Origin: CAYXSX01 sp964467925
GTDB taxonomy: Bacteria > Pseudomonadota > Alphaproteobacteria > Micavibrionales > Micavibrionaceae
Length of the DNA: 64,000 nucleotides
Direction of reading: 5' to 3'
Assembly: GCA_964467925.1 (NCBI GenBank)
Contig: CAYXSX010000006.1
Location: forward strand, 1-64,000
Positions 1 to 9,276 of the stretch are shown in pieces. The notes below the pieces were generated by a model, which worked only from the letters and a program-made list of their open reading frames with translations, did no database searches and was not told the DNA's origin. A program made the position numbers and the translations under genes. How positions within the stretch are numbered: position 1 is the stretch's first letter; each line of letters starts with the position of its first letter.

Positions 1-17
1 AACGGGGCGTTTTTTTA
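1..17. other. Possible distal half of an upstream terminator
   Basis: The window opens with a GC-rich run followed by seven T residues, which resembles the 3' half of a rho-independent terminator belonging to a gene outside the window. The 5' half of the stem is not visible, so this is only a suggestion. Confidence 0.3.
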
Positions 18-74
18 TTGACCGTATTGTTATGTTACGTTAATTGTCGCTATGGAAATAAATCGGAGGGGGTT

Positions 75-743
75 ATGACTGTTGATAAAAAAGCCATAGT
101 GCACGCATTTTCAAAATTAGGCGAAGCGTTCGTACAGCCTTTTGCTAGACCTTTGGGGTTAAGAGCCGGTGTAGACAATGTAATTGGTATAACGCGCGAA
201 CGTCCTGGAATCGTTTTTCAAGGAACGCATGGGACGGAAATTAAAGCGGCAGTCTTTGATCTAGAAACTCTCCAGCCTCATGGTTTTGTAGAGGATATGC
301 AGGTGCTTAAAGGGAACATGGTTGGTTTTCAATGTGCCCTTGAAACGGGTGCCTGCGAATTAAACGTACCTTCCGATGGGGGGCTTATTCGAATTGATCG
401 TAGCTTTATTCAATATTTTGGTCATGAATTTAGACCTAAACTGCGCGATTTAGGAGAAAGAATTGCTGGGGGCCCCATTGCTTCTCCCTCTATCCGTCGC
501 GTAAGCATTCAAGATGTTTTTACGTATGCAAGTGCACCCGTGCAGGCTGCGTATGAGACAATGCTGCCAGCATTTAGATCTGGTGATTTTCAGCAGATGA
601 TGGGGCGAGGCCGTGCGCTGGAGGCCACTTTAGACAGTGGTGAAACGAAAGTGCGGCAAATCATCGAAATGCAGGCGGGCATGGTGCGCGACTTTATTGA
701 AGAAGCACAAGAAGAATACGAACAAGACTTTGTGCTAGCTTAA
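75..743 (+). CDS. Hypothetical protein, 222 aa
   Basis: I do not recognise the family. The start at 75 is preferred to an in-frame ATG at 18 because a strong purine-rich ribosome binding site (GGAGGGGG) lies just before it. The product is a soluble 222-residue protein with no signal peptide or membrane segment. Its middle (about residues 45-150) looks beta-rich, and the last 50 residues look helical and acidic, ending in a Glu-rich stretch. The stop overlaps the stop of the convergent phaC by 4 bp. Codon choice is more AT-rich than in the neighbouring housekeeping genes, which may mean a weakly expressed or acquired gene. No function is assigned. Confidence 0.75.
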   Translation: MTVDKKAIVHAFSKLGEAFVQPFARPLGLRAGVDNVIGITRERPGIVFQGTHGTEIKAAVFDLETLQPHGFVEDMQVLKGNMVGFQCALETGACELNVPSDGGLIRIDRSFIQYFGHEFRPKLRDLGERIAGGPIASPSIRRVSIQDVFTYASAPVQAAYETMLPAFRSGDFQQMMGRGRALEATLDSGETKVRQIIEMQAGMVRDFIEEAQEEYEQDFVLA

Positions 744-2554
744 CCCTTCACTCTTACATAACTTCCCGGCGCGGGTTCGAGGGATTTAGCGGCCTTGCGG
801 GCCTCGATCTCTTCCCCGGTGAAGTCATTTATCCATTTTTGCCATGCCGGCCACCATGATCCTTCGCTCTGGCTGGCGCTTTCCAGCCATTGATCGGGGT
901 CTTTCGGGGTTTTATCGGCGCTCCAGTAACAATATTTGTTTTTTGCCGGCGAATTCACCACGCCAGCGATATGACCGGAGGCGGCGAGCGTGAATTTCAC
1001 GGGGCCGCCCGTAAGCTGCGTCAGGGCGTAAGTCGCCTTCCATGGCGCGATATGATCCTCACGTGTGGAAAGCATGAAGATCGGCGTTTTGATGGTGCCA
1101 AGATCGACGGGAACGCCCTTCATGGATATGCCGCCGGGCTGGGCCAATAAATTGTCGCGGTAAAGGCTGCGCAGGTAAAAACTGTGCATTTCCGCAGGCA
1201 TGTTGGTGGAATCATCGTTCCAATACAAAAGATCGAAAGGAAACGGTTCGCGCCCCAGAAGATAATTATTCACTACGAAAGACCAGATCAGGTCGTTGGC
1301 GCGCAGTAGGCTAAAGGTTTTTTGCAACTCCTTTGCCTCCAAAACGCCAGAATGTTTCATGAGCTTGTCCATCATGGCGAGTTGCTGGTCGTCCATGAAG
1401 AGCTTGAGTTCGCCCGCATGTTCGAAATCGGTCAAAGCGGTGAGCATGGTGGCGGAGGCGATTTTATCTTCTTGCCCCTTCGCCTTGAGATAAGCCAGCG
1501 TTGCACTCAATAACGTACCTCCGAGGCAATAGCCGACGGCATTTACGCTGCTTTCCCCCGTCGTTTTTTCAATCTGGTTGATGGCCTCAAGCAGGCCGCT
1601 TTCCATGTAATCGTCGAAACGGGTATCCTTCAGCTTTTTATCGGGGTTCACCCATGAAATCATGAAAACCGTATGTCCCTGATCGACCGCCCATTTCACG
1701 AAGGAGTTATCGGGGCGCAGATCCAGGATGTAATATTTGTTGATCCACGGCGGAATGACCAGAAGCGGGCGTTTGAAAACCTTTCCGGTCGATGGCGCGT
1801 ATTGGATGATCTGCATCATCTCATTTTGAAAAATGACATCGCCCTTGGTGGTGGCGAGGTTCTCTCCGATTTTAAAGGCCTCGTAATCGGTGGTGCTGAT
1901 TTTCAAGGCGCCCTTGCCGCGTTTTAAATCCTCAATCAGGTTTTCAAAACCGTGGATCAGGTTTTTCCCACCGGTTTCTATAGTTTCGCGGATCACTTCC
2001 GGGTTTGTCATGGGGAAGTTGGTGGGCGAAAGGGCTCCGGCAAGCTGGCGTGCGGTAAAGGCCAGCTTTTCTTTTTCTTTTTCGCTTAAACCGTCGGCGG
2101 CTTGCACCGATTTTTCCATCCAGGCGCAAGTCAAAAGATAAGATTGCTTGATAAAGTCGAAGACCGCGTTTTCTTGCCACTCCGGGGCCTTGAAGCGGCG
2201 GTCGCCGTTTTGCGGTTGGACGACTTCGCCTGTATCTTCCGGTTTTTCACCCAGCATTTTCAAGGCGGCGTTTTTCCAGAGCTTGGTGAATTGCTGCCAG
2301 TATTCTGCCTGCTGGTTCCAATATTTTTGCGGATCGTTCAGGTAATCATTCATCAGGCGCGTATAGGCCTCGCGTATATTGAACGGGTCGTAATCTTGCT
2401 CAGCCAGATTTTCCGCGTAATTTTGGGCAAACTCCTGAAGGACGGGAAGTGCTTCCTCCCATGCCCGCATCATCGCTTTTTGGAATGCGACGGGATCATA
2501 TGCAGGAGTGTTGGGTGAACGGTTGTCAGTTTGTTGTTTTTTTGCAGCGGTCAT
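740..2554 (-). CDS. phaC: Class I poly(R)-hydroxyalkanoate synthase
   Basis: PhaC polymerises (R)-3-hydroxyacyl-CoA into PHA storage polyester at the granule surface, releasing CoA. The 604-residue length is usual for class I synthases. The N-terminal third (to about residue 220) is the PhaC-specific domain, rich in Trp, Tyr and Gln. The rest is an alpha/beta hydrolase fold with the lipase-box-like motif GYCLGG, whose Cys343 is the catalytic nucleophile. Further on, STREDHIAP carries the likely catalytic Asp, and ASGHIAGVVN carries the catalytic His. No phaA, phaB or phaR is adjacent, so the rest of the pathway lies elsewhere. The gene is convergent with the hypothetical gene before it. Confidence 0.95.
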   Translation of the reverse strand: MTAAKKQQTDNRSPNTPAYDPVAFQKAMMRAWEEALPVLQEFAQNYAENLAEQDYDPFNIREAYTRLMNDYLNDPQKYWNQQAEYWQQFTKLWKNAALKMLGEKPEDTGEVVQPQNGDRRFKAPEWQENAVFDFIKQSYLLTCAWMEKSVQAADGLSEKEKEKLAFTARQLAGALSPTNFPMTNPEVIRETIETGGKNLIHGFENLIEDLKRGKGALKISTTDYEAFKIGENLATTKGDVIFQNEMMQIIQYAPSTGKVFKRPLLVIPPWINKYYILDLRPDNSFVKWAVDQGHTVFMISWVNPDKKLKDTRFDDYMESGLLEAINQIEKTTGESSVNAVGYCLGGTLLSATLAYLKAKGQEDKIASATMLTALTDFEHAGELKLFMDDQQLAMMDKLMKHSGVLEAKELQKTFSLLRANDLIWSFVVNNYLLGREPFPFDLLYWNDDSTNMPAEMHSFYLRSLYRDNLLAQPGGISMKGVPVDLGTIKTPIFMLSTREDHIAPWKATYALTQLTGGPVKFTLAASGHIAGVVNSPAKNKYCYWSADKTPKDPDQWLESASQSEGSWWPAWQKWINDFTGEEIEARKAAKSLEPAPGSYVRVKG

Positions 2555-2740
2555 ATCTGTCTAAACCTAATGTAATGCTTTTAAAAATATATGTAAGTTA
2601 TTTTGAACAAATGGTTTTTTAAAGTGTGGGGTGGAGTATACACAAAAAAGCCGCTTGGGCATATCTCAAAGCATGGCCTTGAAAGATAAATTAAAACTTT
2701 CGTATGATGTATCAATAAAAATTTTGCGGGGGCTCCGACA

Positions 2741-3712
2741 GTGAATATAAAAGCGAAACTATGCATACTTTGCGTCAGCCTCGTATTGGCGGGATGCTCG
2801 TATTTTGAAAAAAACGACGAAGAGCGTATCCCTTCCGAGCCTCCGGCGGAGACCATCGATTTGACTGTGGAACATGAGTCCATGGGACCGGTTGTGAGCG
2901 AAGCACCTGCGCAATCCGAGCATCGGGTTCTGAAGCTGAAAGGCCTGTCGGCTGAGACGGCGCAAAATGTTTCATCAAGCAACGTGGAAGTCTTCAGCTA
3001 TGACGACGTGATTGCGGTGGATCAGGGAACGGCTTCCGCACTCGCTGCGGCTCCCAGAATGCTTCCGCCCATCGACTCGGCCCCTGCGGAAGCGCAGAGT
3101 TTTGGCAGCAGCAGCGTAGAGATTTACCCGCTCGATGAGGCGATGCAAAACCTGTTTTCCATTGGCGGGGAAGGTTATAGCGCCGGGGTAAAGACTATGC
3201 CCGCCGCACCTGTTGAACCCGTGCAGCGCGTTATCAATTCTTTCGAAAGAACAGAAAACTCTCAACCTTCCGAGTCTTTTGAACCTTCCGGTGCGCCGCA
3301 TTCTCTTGTGCCGCCGCAAGTGGAAGAGCGGGAGCTCAAGCGCGTTTATGTTCCGCTGGGCGATGGCTATAGCCTTTATTACGAACACGATGCTGTGATT
3401 CCTGCGCCCCAATATGCCGATCTTCTGGAACAACTGGGCGCGGCGAACACTCCGGCAGCCTCCAATACGCTGAGCATTGAGGGCTATGCCAGTAAGGAAT
3501 CATCCATTACGGATGAAACGCAGCGCCGGATCGTCAATTTACGCATATCGATGGAACGCGCTTTTGCCGTGGCCCAGCGCTTGATGCAGGAAGGTGTGCC
3601 TTACGATAATATCCGCATCGTGGCGTGGGGTGAGGATCATCCCGCTCCGGCCCAAGGAAATATGACGCCCGAGCAGGCATCGCGGCGCGTTGAAATACTG
3701 CCGCTGCAGTAA
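2741..3712 (+). CDS. Lipoprotein with C-terminal OmpA-like domain
   Basis: The start is GTG at 2741, preceded by a G-rich stretch. The N-terminus is a lipoprotein signal peptide with lipobox LAGC, so the mature protein would begin at Cys19 and be lipid-anchored. Residues about 25-200 are low-complexity, rich in Pro, Ala, Ser and Glu, and probably a flexible linker. Residues about 210-323 resemble the OmpA/MotB peptidoglycan-binding fold: an IEGYAS strand, an NLRISMERAFAVAQRLM helix, then IRIVAWGEDHP and a closing RRVEI. The likely role is linking the outer membrane to peptidoglycan. It precedes hom on the same strand by 27 bp, but no functional link is evident. Confidence 0.8.
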   Translation: MNIKAKLCILCVSLVLAGCSYFEKNDEERIPSEPPAETIDLTVEHESMGPVVSEAPAQSEHRVLKLKGLSAETAQNVSSSNVEVFSYDDVIAVDQGTASALAAAPRMLPPIDSAPAEAQSFGSSSVEIYPLDEAMQNLFSIGGEGYSAGVKTMPAAPVEPVQRVINSFERTENSQPSESFEPSGAPHSLVPPQVEERELKRVYVPLGDGYSLYYEHDAVIPAPQYADLLEQLGAANTPAASNTLSIEGYASKESSITDETQRRIVNLRISMERAFAVAQRLMQEGVPYDNIRIVAWGEDHPAPAQGNMTPEQASRRVEILPLQ

Positions 3713-3739
3713 GATTTTTTATAACGGGATTACAAGAGT

Positions 3740-5032
3740 ATGACACAGCCATTTCGTTTGGGAATTGCGGGTCTGGGCACTGTGGGCGCAGGCGTCGTTA
3801 AAATCGTACAGGATCATGGTGACCTTCTGGCCGAACGCGCCGGACGGCCCATAGAGATCGTCAGCGTTTCGGCGCGCAGCCGCAATAAAGACCGCGGCGT
3901 AGATCTTTCCTCTTATGCGTGGGTGGACAGCCCTGAGGTGCTGGCAGACGGCAATAATATCGACGCGGTGGTGGAGATGATCGGCGGCGAAGACGGCCCC
4001 GCACTCGCACTTGCCCGTAAATCGCTGGGCAAGGGATTAAGTGTGATTACGGCGAACAAGGCCATGTTGGCCCATCACGGGTTCGAGCTTGCCACTCTGG
4101 CGGAAAATAACGGCGCGTGCCTGTCATACGAGGCCGCCGTGGCGGGGGGCATTCCGATCATCAAAGCCCTGCGCGAAGGGTTTGCCGGAAACGAAATTCA
4201 GGCCGTGATCGGCATTTTGAACGGCACATGCAATTATATCCTGTCCGAAATGCGCGAAACGGGCGCGGATTTCGCCGATGTCTTGAAAGATGCGCAGGAC
4301 CTTGGATATGCCGAGGCCGACCCGGCCTTTGACATTGAGGGGATCGATGCCGGGCACAAGCTCTGCCTGCTCAGTGCGATAGCCTTCGGCACCAAACCCG
4401 ATTTCGCCAATCTGCAAATCAAGGGTATTACCCAGATCAGCGCCACCGACATCGAAAAGGCAACCGAGTTGGGCTACCGCATTAAGTTGCTGGGCATTGC
4501 GCGGCGCGTGAACGGTAAGGTCCTGCAAATCCTGGAGCCGTGCCTTGTGCCGTCCTCCAGCACTTTGGGCGCGGTAGAGGGCGTGTTTAACGCCGTTCTG
4601 GTGGAGGGCGATTTCGTTAGCACCGGTCTTTCCGTCGGGCGCGGGGCCGGGGCCGGGCCGACCGCCAGCGCGGTAGTCAGCGATATTATTGACCTTGCGC
4701 GCGGTCTTAAGGTTCCCACATTCGGCATCCCTGCCAACGACCTGAAAGACCCAAGCTGGATTGATGTCGGCGAAACGATCAGCAGTTATTACCTGCGTTT
4801 GAACGTGCTGGATAAATCCGGCGTGATTGCTGATGTTTCGGCCATTTTGCGCGATCACAATATCTCTATTGAAAGCCTTATACAGCATGGCCGAGACCCT
4901 GATCAGCTCGTTTCCGTGGTCATGACCACCCATGAAACGCGCCATGCGGATATCGTGGAGGCATGTAAACAAATTCACGAATCCGGCGTAACGCTTGATG
5001 AGCCTTGTTTAATGCGGATTGAAGAGCTATAA
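3740..5032 (+). CDS. hom: Homoserine dehydrogenase
   Basis: Reduces aspartate-4-semialdehyde to homoserine with NAD(P)H, at the branch to threonine, methionine and isoleucine. The 430-residue protein opens with a Rossmann nucleotide-binding motif (GIAGLGTVGAG, about residues 8-18). The catalytic domain follows, with TANKAML near 104-110, the family signature LNGTCNYI near 159-166, and the substrate region EADPAFDIEGIDAGHK. From about residue 350 there is a C-terminal ACT domain (VLDKSGVIADVSAIL), usual for the monofunctional enzyme and the likely site of threonine feedback inhibition. It is followed by a palindromic repeat and then glpX. Confidence 0.96.
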   Translation: MTQPFRLGIAGLGTVGAGVVKIVQDHGDLLAERAGRPIEIVSVSARSRNKDRGVDLSSYAWVDSPEVLADGNNIDAVVEMIGGEDGPALALARKSLGKGLSVITANKAMLAHHGFELATLAENNGACLSYEAAVAGGIPIIKALREGFAGNEIQAVIGILNGTCNYILSEMRETGADFADVLKDAQDLGYAEADPAFDIEGIDAGHKLCLLSAIAFGTKPDFANLQIKGITQISATDIEKATELGYRIKLLGIARRVNGKVLQILEPCLVPSSSTLGAVEGVFNAVLVEGDFVSTGLSVGRGAGAGPTASAVVSDIIDLARGLKVPTFGIPANDLKDPSWIDVGETISSYYLRLNVLDKSGVIADVSAILRDHNISIESLIQHGRDPDQLVSVVMTTHETRHADIVEACKQIHESGVTLDEPCLMRIEEL

Positions 5033-5038
5033 GGTAAA

Positions 5039-5122
5039 CGTCATTGCGAGGAGGCAAAGCCGACGAAGCAATCTAGAATTGTGCTTGTAACACTGGATTG
5101 CTTCGCTATGCTCGCAATGACG
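5039..5122. repeat. Palindromic repeat, CGTCATTGCGAG family, copy 1
   Basis: An 84-bp imperfect palindrome between hom and glpX. The left end reads CGTCATTGCGAGGAGGC and the right end CTCGCAATGACG. An inner pair, GAAGCAATC and GATTGCTTC, also matches in inverted order around a short AT-rich loop. A second, split copy lies at 63535-63723. Confidence 0.85.
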
Positions 5123-5152
5123 AAGTGGAAATAAAAAAGATGGAAGTACAAA

Positions 5153-6160
5153 ATGCCCGCACAACCCAAACCTGCCAATATAGAACATCCCGAGGCCTTC
5201 ATGGATAGAAACCTTGCCCTTGAAGTGGTTCGCGTTACCGAAGCGGCGGCCTTGGCCGCATCTCTGCTGGTCGGGCGCGGTGATAAGGTGGCAGCAGATC
5301 AGGTGGCGGTGGACGCCATGCGTAACGCGCTGAACTCCCTGCATATCCGCGGTCGTGTGGTGATAGGAGAGGGCGAGCGCGACGAAGCGCCCATGCTTTA
5401 TATCGGCGAGGAAGTAGGCGACGGCAAGGGCCCGCGCATTGATATTGCGCTCGATCCGCTGGAGGGCACGGATATTACAGCCGCAGGGGGGCCGAACGCG
5501 CTGGCCGTTGTGGCGATGACCGATGAGGGCGGTTTCCTGAACGCGCCCGATGTCTATATGGACAAGATCGCCGTGGGCAAGGGCGTTGACCCGAAGGTGC
5601 TGGATCTGGATGCGCCCATTGGTGACGTGCTGCAAAAAGTGGCGAAAGAAAAGGGCAGCAAGGTGGAGGAGCTTATGGTCTGCATCCTCAACCGTCCGCG
5701 CCATGAACAGCTTATTTCCGATGTCCGCGCCGCCGGCGCGCGTATTACCCTGATCGGCGATGGCGACGTTTCTGCCGTGATCGCCACGACCGAGCCAGAT
5801 ACGGGGATCGACCTTTATGTAGGTAACGGCGGCGCGCCGGAAGGGGTCTTGGCCGCTGCGGCTCTGCAATGTATCGGCGGCTCCATGCTCGGGCGTTTGA
5901 AATTCCGCAATAACGATGAAATCGCCCGCGCCGAAAAATGGGGCATCAGCGACCGCGATAAAATCTACACTACCGACGAACTGGCCAAACCCGGCAACGT
6001 CATGTTTGCCGCTACGGGCGTAACTGACGGCACCATGCTGCGCGGTGTGCGCCGCTCTGCGGGCGGGGCAAAAACCTCATCCATCGTCATGCGCTCCAAA
6101 TCCGGCACCGTGCGCCGGATTGAGGCAACGCATAATTTCAAGCGCAAAGACTGGATTTAG
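5153..6160 (+). CDS. glpX: Class II fructose-1,6-bisphosphatase
   Basis: Hydrolyses fructose-1,6-bisphosphate to fructose-6-phosphate in gluconeogenesis; some homologues also act on sedoheptulose-1,7-bisphosphate. The 335-residue length fits the GlpX family. Visible signatures are the metal- and phosphate-binding motifs IGEGERDEAP (about 71-80) and LDPLEGTD (about 100-107) of the Li-sensitive phosphatase superfamily, followed by the GlpX-specific VCILNRPRHEQ. The first 16 residues are a poorly conserved leader, so translation could instead start at the internal Met17, but the first ATG is kept. hom-glpX-recJ is a recurrent alphaproteobacterial gene order. Confidence 0.95.
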   Translation: MPAQPKPANIEHPEAFMDRNLALEVVRVTEAAALAASLLVGRGDKVAADQVAVDAMRNALNSLHIRGRVVIGEGERDEAPMLYIGEEVGDGKGPRIDIALDPLEGTDITAAGGPNALAVVAMTDEGGFLNAPDVYMDKIAVGKGVDPKVLDLDAPIGDVLQKVAKEKGSKVEELMVCILNRPRHEQLISDVRAAGARITLIGDGDVSAVIATTEPDTGIDLYVGNGGAPEGVLAAAALQCIGGSMLGRLKFRNNDEIARAEKWGISDRDKIYTTDELAKPGNVMFAATGVTDGTMLRGVRRSAGGAKTSSIVMRSKSGTVRRIEATHNFKRKDWI

Positions 6161-6168
6161 GCTTTTTG

Positions 6169-6236
6169 AACCACGAAAATCACGAAACGGCACGAAATAA
6201 TATAAAAAACTTCGTGTTCTTCGTGGCTTTCGTGGT
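6169..6236. repeat. Tandem-unit palindrome, CACGAAA type
   Basis: A 68-bp imperfect palindrome filling most of the glpX-recJ gap and starting 8 bp after the glpX stop. The left arm holds three CACGAAA units spaced 9-10 bp apart. The right arm holds three inverted units (TTCGTG) at about 9-bp spacing. The arms are separated by an AT-rich loop. It could also act as a transcription stop after glpX, though there is no clean T-run. Confidence 0.85.
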
Positions 6237-6248
6237 TAAATTTATTTT

Positions 6249-8060
6249 ATGTCCGATTCATTTTTAGAAAAATCCCTTAACAAATCCCGCTGGGTGGTGC
6301 CGCAGGCACCTTTGGATGAAATCGAAAAAATCGCCCGCGCCCACGATGTGCCGGAGATTGTCGCCCGCATTTTGGTTCAGCGCGGTATCGGGGCGAGCGA
6401 GGTGGCGGCTTTCCTGAACCCAACGCTGAAGGATCATTTTCCCGACCCGTTTACGATGGCGGGCATGGAGGGGGCGGCGGAGTATCTGGCGCAAGCTATT
6501 AGTGCCAAACGATCTATCGCCATTTTCGGCGATTTCGACGTGGACGGAGCGACGTCTTCGGTGCTGCTTTACCGTTTCTTAAAGGCCTGCGGGCTTGATG
6601 CGCCGATCTATATTCCCGACCGCCTGTCCGAAGGGTACGGCCCTAATATTGGCGCTTTGCAAACCTTGAAAGATCAGGGGGCGGAGATTGTGATTATGCT
6701 CGATTGCGGCACGACGGCCTTCGATACCGTACAGGCAGGCCGCAATATGGGGCTGGAGATCATGATCATCGACCACCACGAGGCGGAGGATAAACTGCCC
6801 GCCGCGAACCATGTCATCAATCCGAAACGCAAGGACGATACTTCCGGACTTGAAATGCTCGCCGCCGTGGGTGTGACCTTTATGGTTTGTGTGGCGGTAA
6901 ATAACAAGTTACGCGCCGCCGGAGCGTTTTCGGGTCAAAATGAACCGCCCTTAAAAGATTGGCTTGATATCGTCGCGCTGGGAACGGTTTGCGACATGGT
7001 CCCGCTGATCCATGTGAACCGCTTGCTGGTGCGTGCCGGGTTTGCACGCATGCAGAAAACGGATAATACGGGGCTTAAGGCGCTGATTAATGTTTCGCGC
7101 GTGACGGGGGCGTTAACGCCCTATCATGCCGGGTTCGTGCTGGGGCCGCGCATCAATGCGGGTAGCCGCGTGCACAAGGCCGATCTGGGCGCGAAGCTGC
7201 TTTCGACCGATGATCCGGAAGAAGCGAAAAATATCGCCTGGACGCTGAATGACTGTAACGATCATCGCAAGGATATTCAGGCCGAAATGGAACGCGCCGC
7301 GATTGAAATTGTGGAAGCGCGCGGGCTTGACCGTCATGCGGCGATCATCGTGAGCCTTGAAGATGGTCATCCGGGTCTGAGCGGGCTTGTCGCCGGACGG
7401 CTCAAGGAAAAGTACAAAAAGCCGTGCTGCGTGGTGACCTATGCGCCCGCGCTTGATACCGGAGAGCGGGAAGGGCGCGGTTCCGGGCGCTCCGTTTCGG
7501 GGGTGCATATTGCGCAGGCTTTTATCGATGCGCGCGCGGAAGGGCTGTTGGAAAAGGGCGGGGGCCATGCCATGGCGGGCGGGTTTACGATTGCGCCGGA
7601 CAAGCTGGAGGAATTTGCCGCATTCATGCAGGGTCATATCGCGCGCCAGCTGGAATCACAGGAAACGACCGTGGAAACGTCCGTTGATGCGTTGTTGAGC
7701 GTGCGCGGATGCACGCCGCAGATCGTCAATATGATCCAGAACCATATCGGCCCGTTTGGTCAGGAATTCGATGAACCGCTTTTCGTGTTGCAAAATGTGC
7801 GCATTCACGACGCGGGCGTGGTGGGTGAAAATCACGTACGCCTGATGGTCGGCGACTGGGAAGGGGGATCGCGCATGAAGGCGATGGCGTTTAGGGCATC
7901 GGATACGCCCATGGGCGAGGCGCTCTTAAAGGGTGGCACCCGCGCTTTTCACTTATTAGGGACGCTTAAAATCGATAACTGGAGTGGGCAGGAAAAGGTG
8001 GAAATGCACATTAAGGATGCGGCTTTCGCGCAAGTGCAGGATCAAAAACTCGCTGTATAA
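6249..8060 (+). CDS. recJ: Single-stranded-DNA-specific exonuclease RecJ
   Basis: A 5'-3' single-strand DNA exonuclease acting in RecF-pathway recombination and in mismatch and base-excision repair. The 603-residue protein has the DHH phosphoesterase core: FGDFDVDGATSS (about 94-105, metal-binding Asp residues), MLDCGTT, the signature IIDHHEAED (about 172-180), and ALGTVCDMVPL. The DHHA1 domain carries the conserved GGGHAMAGGF (about 437-446), and an OB-like RecJ C-terminal domain completes the protein. Length and motif order are normal and all metal ligands appear intact. The gene follows hom and glpX on the same strand. Confidence 0.96.
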   Translation: MSDSFLEKSLNKSRWVVPQAPLDEIEKIARAHDVPEIVARILVQRGIGASEVAAFLNPTLKDHFPDPFTMAGMEGAAEYLAQAISAKRSIAIFGDFDVDGATSSVLLYRFLKACGLDAPIYIPDRLSEGYGPNIGALQTLKDQGAEIVIMLDCGTTAFDTVQAGRNMGLEIMIIDHHEAEDKLPAANHVINPKRKDDTSGLEMLAAVGVTFMVCVAVNNKLRAAGAFSGQNEPPLKDWLDIVALGTVCDMVPLIHVNRLLVRAGFARMQKTDNTGLKALINVSRVTGALTPYHAGFVLGPRINAGSRVHKADLGAKLLSTDDPEEAKNIAWTLNDCNDHRKDIQAEMERAAIEIVEARGLDRHAAIIVSLEDGHPGLSGLVAGRLKEKYKKPCCVVTYAPALDTGEREGRGSGRSVSGVHIAQAFIDARAEGLLEKGGGHAMAGGFTIAPDKLEEFAAFMQGHIARQLESQETTVETSVDALLSVRGCTPQIVNMIQNHIGPFGQEFDEPLFVLQNVRIHDAGVVGENHVRLMVGDWEGGSRMKAMAFRASDTPMGEALLKGGTRAFHLLGTLKIDNWSGQEKVEMHIKDAAFAQVQDQKLAV

Positions 8061-8069
8061 ATTAGATGT

Positions 8070-8549
8070 CTACCAGGATATGGCCGTTTTATAGCGCAAG
8101 GATATGTTACTGTCATCGGTGCCGGCGGACATTTTGAGTTGAAAGCCCTCAATGCGGCCCACGAAAGGCATGTAATCGCTTTTGAAGGTAAGCTTGCTGT
8201 CTTCGCCCACCATGGCTTTCAGTTCTCCGCCTTTGATCTTGCCGATTAGGGGCAAGGAATCCACCGTATAGGTAAGGCCTCTGTTCCTTCGGTCAACCCG
8301 CAAATCTTCAAAGTAAACATCAACGTCACCGTCAATAACATTCCATGTGTATTTCAAGGATTTGCTGTACGGAATTTCTTCCATTAGTCTGTCGACGAAA
8401 TCATCGCCATCGGATTTGAAATCTTTCTTGGGCCTAGTTTTATTGGTGTCGGCGTTTTGGGAAGAGCTATCCTGACCGGAAGCGTTCTGAACGAAGCTTG
8501 CCATGAAACAGATTACAACGGCAACGGCGAATCCGCCTTTTATAGTCAT
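8070..8549 (-). CDS. Hypothetical secreted protein, 159 aa
   Basis: Not recognised. The N-terminus (Met-Thr-Ile-Lys, then a hydrophobic core to about residue 22, then NASGQ) is a convincing Sec signal peptide with a probable cleavage after Ala or Gly near residue 24-25, so the product should be periplasmic or exported. The mature region begins with a Ser/Asp/Lys-rich linker. It then shows alternating hydrophobic and charged residues typical of beta strands (WNVIDGDVDVYFEDLRVD, RIEGFQLKMSA). It lies tail to tail with recJ, 9 bp away, and is divergent from the next gene. Confidence 0.7.
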   Translation of the reverse strand: MTIKGGFAVAVVICFMASFVQNASGQDSSSQNADTNKTRPKKDFKSDGDDFVDRLMEEIPYSKSLKYTWNVIDGDVDVYFEDLRVDRRNRGLTYTVDSLPLIGKIKGGELKAMVGEDSKLTFKSDYMPFVGRIEGFQLKMSAGTDDSNISLRYKTAISW

Positions 8550-8642
8550 AATGTATATTATACCAGAAAACTATCCGGGTGCGCCACTTTAATTACGCTG
8601 CAACGCAATGTGAGAGCGGGTTTCCGGGTTTTGTGTTTTTTA

Positions 8643-8671
8643 TTGACATAAAATAAAAACCTTTGTATTAA
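8643..8671 (+). promoter_or_regulatory. Sigma-70-like promoter
   Basis: A perfect -35 box TTGACA (8643-8648) is followed by exactly 17 bp and the -10-like hexamer TATTAA (8666-8671). A start of transcription about 7 bp downstream would fall at or next to the ATG at 8680, implying a leaderless message. The AT-rich divergent intergenic region supports a promoter here. Confidence 0.55.
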
Positions 8672-8679
8672 TATGTGCT

Positions 8680-9231
8680 ATGGCAACTACACTTACAACA
8701 GAGCAAAAGCAGTCTGCTGCACATTTTACAGAAACTCAGGCGCGGGTGGCTGCCGCCTTTATAGCATCCTGTTTTATTCCTGATGAAGCATGGGGAAACG
8801 CAGAAGAAAGAGATTCTTTGAAAATCAGAATCTATGAAAGTCTTAGTGAAAAAGTTATTCAGGCTGTCAGAGATGCGCAAAGATTTGGTCCTTGTCCCTT
8901 AACCAACCCGCGAGAAATTGGATTATCCTATTCAACTGATTATGGCCTACCTTCGGCTATCATTCATGAGGCTATAAGAGAGGCAGGCTATGACCACGGC
9001 TTGCATTCAAAATCTTTTGGACCGGTTAAAACAGTAGCTGTTAATCTTACAGTGACGGGAGATGTATGGGCTTTTGTTACAGACGCCGCGCCGATCAAAA
9101 TGTATAGTATCGCCGATGGTGTAAATCTACAAATCGGCAGTTCTTGGCACGGAATTGTTACATCCGCGTACAAGTCAGGAAGGCAGGATACTCCTGAAAC
9201 AGCCGGTCAACCTGATTATATATTAACTTAA
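8680..9231 (+). CDS. Hypothetical protein, 183 aa
   Basis: Not recognised. The ATG at 8680 has no Shine-Dalgarno sequence, and a good promoter ends only 8 bp upstream, so the message may be leaderless. The predicted protein is soluble with a helical N-terminal half (residues 1-65 include TEQKQSAAHFTETQARVAAAF) and a more beta-like second half containing repeated short hydrophobic strands. There is no signal peptide or transmembrane segment. Codon use is more AT-rich than in the adjacent que and recJ genes, consistent with an accessory or acquired gene. It sits directly upstream of the preQ1 riboswitch but there is no evidence of a shared function. Confidence 0.65.
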   Translation: MATTLTTEQKQSAAHFTETQARVAAAFIASCFIPDEAWGNAEERDSLKIRIYESLSEKVIQAVRDAQRFGPCPLTNPREIGLSYSTDYGLPSAIIHEAIREAGYDHGLHSKSFGPVKTVAVNLTVTGDVWAFVTDAAPIKMYSIADGVNLQIGSSWHGIVTSAYKSGRQDTPETAGQPDYILT

Positions 9232-9276
9232 AGAAGCTTGCCTTTAGAGATGCAAGGGGCGTATAACCTCTTCAGC

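Noticed and set aside
4124..4978. 284-aa reverse-strand open frame inside hom
   Set aside because: It is wholly antisense to a clear homoserine dehydrogenase, has shadow-like composition, and shows no family motif or ribosome binding site.
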